Virus record (IMG/VR): IMGVR_UViG_3300029448_000369
Span: 1 to 26,070 of that record
Origin: a virus
Length of the DNA: 26,070 bases
Direction: 5' to 3' (one strand)
Below, one piece after another: positions 21,914 through 26,070 of this stretch. A program made the position numbers and the translations under genes. Each line of letters starts with the position of its first letter. The stretch's first letter is position 1. The notes beneath the pieces are model-generated. The model ran no database searches, was not told the DNA's origin, and was given only the letters and a program-made list of their open reading frames with translations.

Positions 21914-22069
21914 CTATTTTTTTCTTAACAAATCTTTATCAGCTTTTCTAGCTCCTCCTTTGCCCGTAACAAAAGATTTTACTCTTCCCATACTCCAGGC
22001 ATGTGCTGAAGTTTTTGGTCTTGATCCTGATGAATAGTAAGCTCCAAGTGTATCCCCCGAAGGGGTCAC
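21914..22069 (-). CDS. Second part of split conserved small phage protein
   Basis: Starting with GTG at 22069 (AGGAG six bases upstream), it makes 51 residues. After eight extra residues the sequence GAYYSSGSRPKTSAHAWSM then RVKSFVTGKGGARKADKDLL follows. I recall this 'AYySSGsRPg.sah.WamaRV.sFl.Gk.ga.kaD.DL' pattern as the second half of a continuous small phage family, whose first half is the frame at 22066-22146. The start overlaps the upstream stop as GTGA. It may be separately translated, joined by ribosome bypass or -1 frameshift, or be a broken gene. Confidence 0.6.
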   Translation of the reverse strand: MTPSGDTLGAYYSSGSRPKTSAHAWSMGRVKSFVTGKGGARKADKDLLRKK

Positions 22070-22073
22070 AGTC
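22046..22073 (-). other. UUCG hairpin insert carrying a stop codon at the split site
   Basis: On the minus strand CCCC-TTCG-GGGG forms a GC stem with UUCG loop (22054-22065). The arms extend with one A-A mismatch, a G-U and a TGT/ACA match (to about 22073 and 22046). The TGA stop of the first part (22066-22068) lies within the stem. Taking out about 23 bases joins ...VYRRGL to GAYYSS... without loss. No U-tract follows, so it is not a normal terminator. Confidence 0.6.
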
Positions 22074-22146
22074 CTCTCCTGTATACTTTATTTAAAGTGC
22101 TTTCACTAAATCTTGAAGCTCCTGGTATTTTTGAATATTTACTCAT
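22066..22146 (-). CDS. First part of split conserved small phage protein
   Basis: The 26-residue product MSKYSKIPGASRF...VYRRGL stops at TGA in the hairpin. It is the N-terminal part of a small phage family (kIPgas...S..l.kVYrRGl) that should continue directly with the GAYYSS sequence of the second part. GGAG lies in the upstream gene end (AAGGAGTAAAAAGAA), and the start overlaps the preceding stop as ATGA, so it is translated. Confidence 0.6.
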   Translation of the reverse strand: MSKYSKIPGASRFSESTLNKVYRRGL

Positions 22147-22253
22147 TTCTTTTTACTCCTTAATTTTTTAAGATCTGCTCCAGTAATTTTGTTTCTGGGT
22201 TTGGCAACCGCAGCTAACCGTTTTTGTTTTGAACTGTATTTACTAAATGGCAT
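22143..22253 (-). CDS. 36-residue basic protein
   Basis: This is a short gene. AAAGGA lies seven bases before ATG 22253, and TGA overlaps the next ATG. The product (MPFSKYSSKQKRLAAVAKPR...) continues NKITGADLKKLRSKKK. I have seen the pattern 'KYs.kQKrLA.vA.prnKITgaDlk.Lr' in other marine phage contigs, where it is unnamed. Basic and short, it may bind nucleic acid or be a virion component. Confidence 0.72.
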   Translation of the reverse strand: MPFSKYSSKQKRLAAVAKPRNKITGADLKKLRSKKK

Positions 22254-22257
22254 TTCA

Positions 22258-22458
22258 TTATCCTTTACTTCGTTGTTTACTTATTCTATCCATCATTGCT
22301 GGTGTCAGTTTACCTTGCCTATAAAGTCTAGCAGTTCTCTTAATCTCTGCTTCTCTGGCTTTAGGATTCTTTGCACCAGATACATATTTCTTTGGTACAC
22401 CACCCTTAGTCTTAGCGACAGGATCAAACTTTCGCATTAATGTTCTTTTTGTTCGCAT
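22258..22458 (-). CDS. DUF5872-like small basic protein
   Basis: This 66-residue product has GGVPKKYVSGAKNPKAREAE, then IKRTARLYRQGKLTPAMMDR. This matches a family I recall as DUF5872: vPkKYv.GlKnpkkra.eIkrTa.lY..Gk.....m. It is very basic. The ATG overlaps the stop of the 18-residue frame (TAATG). Function unknown. Confidence 0.75.
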   Translation of the reverse strand: MRTKRTLMRKFDPVAKTKGGVPKKYVSGAKNPKAREAEIKRTARLYRQGKLTPAMMDRISKQRSKG

Positions 22459-22514
22459 TACTTCTTTTTTTTCTTATCCGTCATTTTCTTTTTTTTCCCA
22501 TACTGTCCTGGCAT
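22458..22514 (-). CDS. 18-residue lysine-rich micro-protein
   Basis: The product MPGQYGKKKKMTDKKKKK is behind a very strong AAGGAGG, and its stop overlaps the next ATG (TAATG). Such MPGxYG Lys-rich peptides occur in phage contigs. It may be a real peptide or a leader that couples translation of the DUF5872-like gene. Confidence 0.5.
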   Translation of the reverse strand: MPGQYGKKKKMTDKKKKK

Positions 22515-22526
22515 AGTTCCTCCTTT

Positions 22527-22820
22527 CTACTTAGGATATTTATCTTTGATTGCTTTAATGGTAGCTACCCATTTATCAAATCCATTGTGATACATATCGT
22601 CAAGTTGATCTTCAATAGTTGGGTATTCTTTTTTTCTTTGTTCTTGATATGCTAAAGATGCTTCAACTTTATCCAGCTCGGCTTTCTTTGTTTTGATTTG
22701 ATCAACAGTAATACTGTTAGGATTGCTGTCGTACCATGTAATTTTATCATAATCTTCTGCTTGAACTTTTACTTTTGCATTAGTATCTAAAGCTAAGATT
22801 GCATCTACTATATTAACCAT
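22527..22820 (-). CDS. Tail-fibre-assembly-like small protein
   Basis: The 97-residue product starts MVNIVDAILALDTNAKVKVQ and ends with EYPTIEDQLDDMYHNGFDKWVATIKAIKDKYP, the typical pattern (YP...dQLD.lyh...d.W...i..vK.kyP) of small proteins near phage fibres (XkdW-like, DUF4376-like). The middle forms a coiled-coil. Its ATG directly follows the upstream TAA. It might help fold or attach the fibre proteins, inferred from position. Confidence 0.7.
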   Translation of the reverse strand: MVNIVDAILALDTNAKVKVQAEDYDKITWYDSNPNSITVDQIKTKKAELDKVEASLAYQEQRKKEYPTIEDQLDDMYHNGFDKWVATIKAIKDKYPK

Positions 22821-23381
22821 TTACGCACCCACTTCCATTAGAGTTATGCTAGATGATGTTACTGCTGTTTCTTTGTTGTTATAGTTCTGCCCTCCACCAT
22901 TTACAATTAAGGTTTTAGCAGTTATTGATGAACCAAAATCAAAGATAAAACTTTTTATGTTATAAGTTGTGGCTGATGTTGTATTTGGAGAATCTAAAAA
23001 TATACCTGTAAGTATTTTATCAGGCTGTGTATAATTAACCTGTTCAGTTGCACTATGTGTTTCTCCGACACCTGAATTCCAACTTGATTTATCTCCACTT
23101 CCAATTTCAGTTGAACCTCTGTACATAACTAAACCGAAATGTTTAAGTCCATCTTCTGTTGTACTGACACACAAATTTACTTGAATTAAAACTTTACTTG
23201 AAGTTGCACTTGGGGTAATAGCTTGGCTTAAAACTGTTGCTTGTGCATCAGGGCTAGTATTAGAATAACTTGCATATTGGTCATCATGGTTCTGGACTAC
23301 TTGTAATATTTTTCCTCCACCGCCAGCTGCTTTAATAAGACCACTTTCTCTAGTTAAATTGTCTTTAATAACTCCGCTCAT
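22821..23381 (-). CDS. Tail fibre or receptor-binding-like structural protein
   Basis: This 186-residue beta-rich protein starts MSGVIKDNLTRESGLIKAAG and has GGKILQVVQNHDDQYASYS, LSQAITPSATSSKVLIQVNL, VMYRGSTEIGSGD and a late GIFLDSPNTTSATTYNIKSF. I recall this pattern (GkILQvvq..., ITPsstSSKilv.v, yRgst..ig, flDSP...) in marine phage fibre and tail-tip proteins. It has no enzyme motif. It is between the fibre gene and the assembly-like gene. Confidence 0.72.
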   Translation of the reverse strand: MSGVIKDNLTRESGLIKAAGGGGKILQVVQNHDDQYASYSNTSPDAQATVLSQAITPSATSSKVLIQVNLCVSTTEDGLKHFGLVMYRGSTEIGSGDKSSWNSGVGETHSATEQVNYTQPDKILTGIFLDSPNTTSATTYNIKSFIFDFGSSITAKTLIVNGGGQNYNNKETAVTSSSITLMEVGA

Positions 23382-23384
23382 AAT

Positions 23385-23714
23385 CTACCTTGTTTGATCT
23401 AAATATGAAACAACCACATCAACATCTGCACTTCCAGCCGTAGCAGCGCATAAGTGATCCTCATCCTCTAAAACAATTCTGCCTGTATATTCAAATGTTT
23501 CATTAGCTCCCAACGCCTGATCTGAAAGAATTTCAAAATCAGTTCCACCTCCGCCATCATCAATATATAAATCAAAGGTTTCCGCCGCTCCCGCAGTTTC
23601 ACAAAAAGAAATACTTAAAATAGTGTAAGTGTGACCATTAACTCCATTAATTAAAACACTTTCAGAATTTGTTAATCCTGCTTTTAATGATACTTTTAAA
23701 ACTTCGCTTGCCAT
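23385..23714 (-). CDS. Beta-rich accessory structural protein
   Basis: The 109-residue product starts MASEVLKVSLKAGLTNSESV, then GHTYTILSISFCETAGAAET and FDLYIDDGGGGTDFEIL. It is strand-rich and acidic, with a GANETFEYTGRIVLEDEDHL part. Similar short proteins lie after fibre genes in marine podoviruses and are thought to belong to the virion. AAGGAG precedes the ATG. Confidence 0.68.
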   Translation of the reverse strand: MASEVLKVSLKAGLTNSESVLINGVNGHTYTILSISFCETAGAAETFDLYIDDGGGGTDFEILSDQALGANETFEYTGRIVLEDEDHLCAATAGSADVDVVVSYLDQTR

Positions 23715-23727
23715 AATATCTCCTTAT

Positions 23728-24948
23728 TTAAAATCCTAATACCATTGCTTTGCCCGTTGTTGTAGTAAAGCTGTTCATATCATCTTCCACAGCAACAGTT
23801 AAAGTATCGGTTGCAGAAGCCGTTGTGCTTATACCATTGCCTGCTGCAACAGTTAAAGTATTCCCATTTGTAATCGTTTGGTTAGATCCAGATGTTCCAG
23901 CAACAGTAAAATTTTCCATACTACCTGAGCCATCAGATCCGTCAGCACCAGAATAAGCAAAATGTACACTTAATCCATCTGAATTAGAAAATGTTCCGGA
24001 ACTTGTTAAATGTGTAACAGCTACTTTAGTGTAACCGCTTGCATCTGTAATTGCTCCTGTTACCTTAAAAGTTGCGTAAGTTGCTGGTGTTGATTCTTTA
24101 GTTATAGTAATGACTCCTCTAGCTACTGCATTAGTTACATCATCCCAAGATTGCACAAAAGTTGTAATGTTTGCTCCAGCATCGTCTGCATCATCTACAA
24201 ATAAAACTGACACGCTTGATAATGTTCCGTTGTTAAAAGCAATCTTACCTGCACCTGGATCAGCATCACTTGTTGAATTATTAAACGTCATAGACAATTG
24301 TGGATTAGCACCTAACGAGCCAGTTGCCCCAGTCGCTCCAGTTGGAATACCGAGTGCAAATGTTAAATCATCGCCTGATAAAGTAGCAGATCCTGTGGCT
24401 GATCCTCCAGCCGAAACTGTTGAAGTATTAACTGTAACGCTGTCAATTCCACGTTTTAAAAGCGTTAAAGCAGTACCATTACTATCATAGCCAATTACTT
24501 TATTTGCATTGCTTGAGCTTGTATCATTGTACGGAACAATCAAGCTTGGTGGTGTTGATCCTGTTACAAATTCTGGTAGCTGTAAGGTGCGATCTATTTT
24601 CTCTTCAAATTGCTGTAACACCATGATCGTATTGTCAAAATCTGTTTCTAATGATGCAGCCGTAAAAGACGCTCCTGTTGAATATGCAGATTCTCTCGAT
24701 AAAGGTTTGTTAGCAAGAATGGTAAGTTTCTGTCCTGTGGTCGGAGCTGAAGCATAGTTAACAGTTCCTGTTCCGTTGGTGGCAATTGTTACAGTATAAT
24801 GAGTTGATAAGGATTGAGTCGTTTCACCAAGTATAACTTTTAGTTCAGAATCCGCATTGATCTGAAACGAAAAGGCAAAACTAGTTGTTGAGCCATTGGT
24901 CGTATACTGGACTCTTCTATTGGTATCGTTAATATCAAATGTAGCCAT
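23728..24948 (-). CDS. Tail fibre protein with T7 gp17-type N-terminus
   Basis: This 406-residue protein begins MATFDINDTNRRVQYTTNGS and has FAFSFQINADSELKVIL, GQKLTILANKPLSRES, then DFDNTIMVLQQFEEKIDRTLQLPE (about 107-130), the T7 gp17 N-terminal domain that binds the tail. A short collagen-like IPTGATGATGSLG follows (about 199-211), then beta-rich repeats. It is shorter than T7 gp17 (553). AAGGA lies six bases before the ATG. It probably reads the host surface. Confidence 0.88.
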   Translation of the reverse strand: MATFDINDTNRRVQYTTNGSTTSFAFSFQINADSELKVILGETTQSLSTHYTVTIATNGTGTVNYASAPTTGQKLTILANKPLSRESAYSTGASFTAASLETDFDNTIMVLQQFEEKIDRTLQLPEFVTGSTPPSLIVPYNDTSSSNANKVIGYDSNGTALTLLKRGIDSVTVNTSTVSAGGSATGSATLSGDDLTFALGIPTGATGATGSLGANPQLSMTFNNSTSDADPGAGKIAFNNGTLSSVSVLFVDDADDAGANITTFVQSWDDVTNAVARGVITITKESTPATYATFKVTGAITDASGYTKVAVTHLTSSGTFSNSDGLSVHFAYSGADGSDGSGSMENFTVAGTSGSNQTITNGNTLTVAAGNGISTTASATDTLTVAVEDDMNSFTTTTGKAMVLGF

Positions 24949-24997
24949 AATCGTTCCTTCTACCTTTTATACAATATATATCGATTAATTTCAAACA

Positions 24998-26070
24998 TTA
25001 TTCATTGCCTAAAAAGAAATTAAGTTTTTGTGTTTCTATGTCTGTGCCTTCATATAATTTATCTCTTGCTTCTTTTCTTTTGGTTGATAAAACTGCATTA
25101 AGTATGTCAAATTTTTGGCTAGGATCTTTAAGTTCTACATAAGAACGACCAATTGAACCTTCTCCGTTTATAATATTTTCTAATGTTGGAATTAATGATT
25201 GATTATAGTTATATCCATCATCTCCAAATACTCTTCCTCTATTATCAATAGAATTAACATTTTTAATATAAGTATTATATAACGGAGCTGACAATTCAAC
25301 TCGTTCTTTACCCGCCATAAAAACAAATGGATGATTAGAAAAAACCCTTCCCGATGTATTCGCAATATCTATTAATTCTTTTTCAAGTTGTGTTTCTTGT
25401 CTACTTGTAGTTCTCCTAAAAGGATTAAAATATTCATCAAAACGACCTTCAGTTTGTGTTAATTCTTCTCCCCAAAAATTTAACTGTGGTAATAAATCAT
25501 CACTAAATCTAGGGTTACGAGATTTTGCTTGTTGTAAAGCAGTATAGAATCCTCGCATAAAAGATGGTAATAGTCTTATTTCTTCAAGATCTTCTAGACG
25601 ATATACTTGACTCTTTCTAGGATCTTGTACTCTTTCAAGCGTTGCGGTAAAAGATGAACTGCTTGGGGGTATAGGGAAATAAGCATCTTCTGTATATTCA
25701 GCTAAATAATCTTGCATTGGTCCTGTTACAGGACCGACAGTTCTTCCGATTGTGGTTGCAACATTCCCAACTTTTTGACCTACAAACTTTGATATGGTGT
25801 CTACACTTCGCAACGGATCGCTTTTAATATCTCCAAATGCTTTAGTAAGATCAGACACCCCTTGTAAAAAAGGTAATTGTCCAGCATAATCAAATATACT
25901 TACAGTTAAAGCGTTCATGACACCTTGAATTAAATCTGGGTTTTTTTCATTTTGAATGTAATAAGCTGCATCAGCAGACATCGCTAATATTCCTGATATT
26001 GGATCAAACCTTGAATAACTTGTCCATTGATAACTGCCATCCTCTTGTCTAATACCTATACTATATTGGG
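24998..26070 (-). CDS. Large internal virion protein, C-terminal part (start outside window)
   Basis: The frame has no stop from 26070 to TGA/TAA near 24998, and the ATG at 25981 is only an internal Met: upstream codons encode YSRFDPISGILAMSADAAYY without a stop. About 356 residues are visible. The part contains LPFLQGVSDLTKAFGDI, VGNVATTIGRTVGPVTGPM and a polar C-terminal half. The 'YsR.DPi....' segment is known from large phage polyvalent/ejection proteins. Next to the fibre gene, it matches T7 gp16. Probably a DNA-ejection protein. Confidence 0.72.
   Translation of the reverse strand, partial: QYSIGIRQEDGSYQWTSYSRFDPISGILAMSADAAYYIQNEKNPDLIQGVMNALTVSIFDYAGQLPFLQGVSDLTKAFGDIKSDPLRSVDTISKFVGQKVGNVATTIGRTVGPVTGPMQDYLAEYTEDAYFPIPPSSSSFTATLERVQDPRKSQVYRLEDLEEIRLLPSFMRGFYTALQQAKSRNPRFSDDLLPQLNFWGEELTQTEGRFDEYFNPFRRTTSRQETQLEKELIDIANTSGRVFSNHPFVFMAGKERVELSAPLYNTYIKNVNSIDNRGRVFGDDGYNYNQSLIPTLENIINGEGSIGRSYVELKDPSQKFDILNAVLSTKRKEARDKLYEGTDIETQKLNFFLGNE

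Noticed and set aside
24686-24697. GCAGATTCTCTC, same 12 bases as part of the right arm of the inverted repeat at 15649-15692
   Set aside because: A single copy inside the tail fibre coding sequence without the other arm; probably chance.
24110-24757. Plus-strand frames opposite the tail fibre
   Set aside because: Low-complexity antisense reading of Thr/Ser/Gly-rich coding; no independent support.
1-26070. CRISPR array, IS element, tRNA or rRNA
   Set aside because: No regularly spaced direct repeats, transposase, terminal inverted repeats or RNA gene folds were seen by eye.

Overview
The window is most of the genome of an AT-rich, T7-like (short-tailed, podovirus) phage, probably from a marine bacterium. 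The virion genes are a recognisable podovirus set: portal, scaffold, HK97-fold capsid, tail tubular proteins A and B, gp14-like internal virion protein, gp17-type tail fibre and TerL/TerS. The host is an inference: the short accessory genes (DUF3310-, DUF1064-, DUF5872- and DUF6321-like) are types I associate with marine phage contigs. No host gene, tRNA or rRNA was seen.

Layout, following transcription. A divergent control region at about 15630-15832 separates two blocks. The leftward block (minus strand, 15629 to 1) begins with tightly coupled small early-type genes: a putative exported protein, a ribbon-helix-helix protein, an unknown protein, a DUF1064-like nuclease, a 47-residue zinc ribbon, a DUF3310-like protein and another unknown. 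A winged-helix probable replication initiator follows, then a possible origin, then packaging and virion genes: TerS, a cytosine-5 DNA methyltransferase, TerL, a gp13/GNAT-like protein, portal, scaffold, capsid, a T-phi-like terminator, tail tubular A and B, and internal virion proteins running off base 1. The rightward block (15833 to 20234) carries a serine recombinase, a winged-helix protein, a small membrane protein, a YqaJ-type exonuclease, an ERF-type annealing protein, a LexA-like HTH and a zinc ribbon. Converging on it from the right (minus strand, 26070 to 20202) are the end of a large internal virion protein, the tail fibre and accessory structural proteins, several very small basic proteins and a lysis cassette (XhlA-like protein, coiled-coil membrane protein, holin, endolysin).

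Both window ends lie in internal-virion-protein genes in the same direction, so the sequence is probably a circular or permuted genome with only the middle of that region missing. No RNA polymerase, DNA polymerase, helicase or primase is visible. Replication would then depend on the host, with the initiator, exonuclease/annealase and recombinase supplied by the phage. A T7-type virion combined with a serine recombinase suggests a temperate life style.

The two most unusual observations are translational. First, a 277-codon reading frame with its own Shine-Dalgarno lies wholly inside the methyltransferase gene in another frame of the same strand. It has three MYPTP repeats that are kept by synonymous changes, and it stops exactly at the terL start codon. 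Second, a conserved small phage protein is split at 22045-22075 by a roughly 23-base insert that forms a UUCG hairpin carrying a stop codon. This resembles the layout of a ribosome-bypass element. The alternatives are re-initiation at a GTG or a broken gene.
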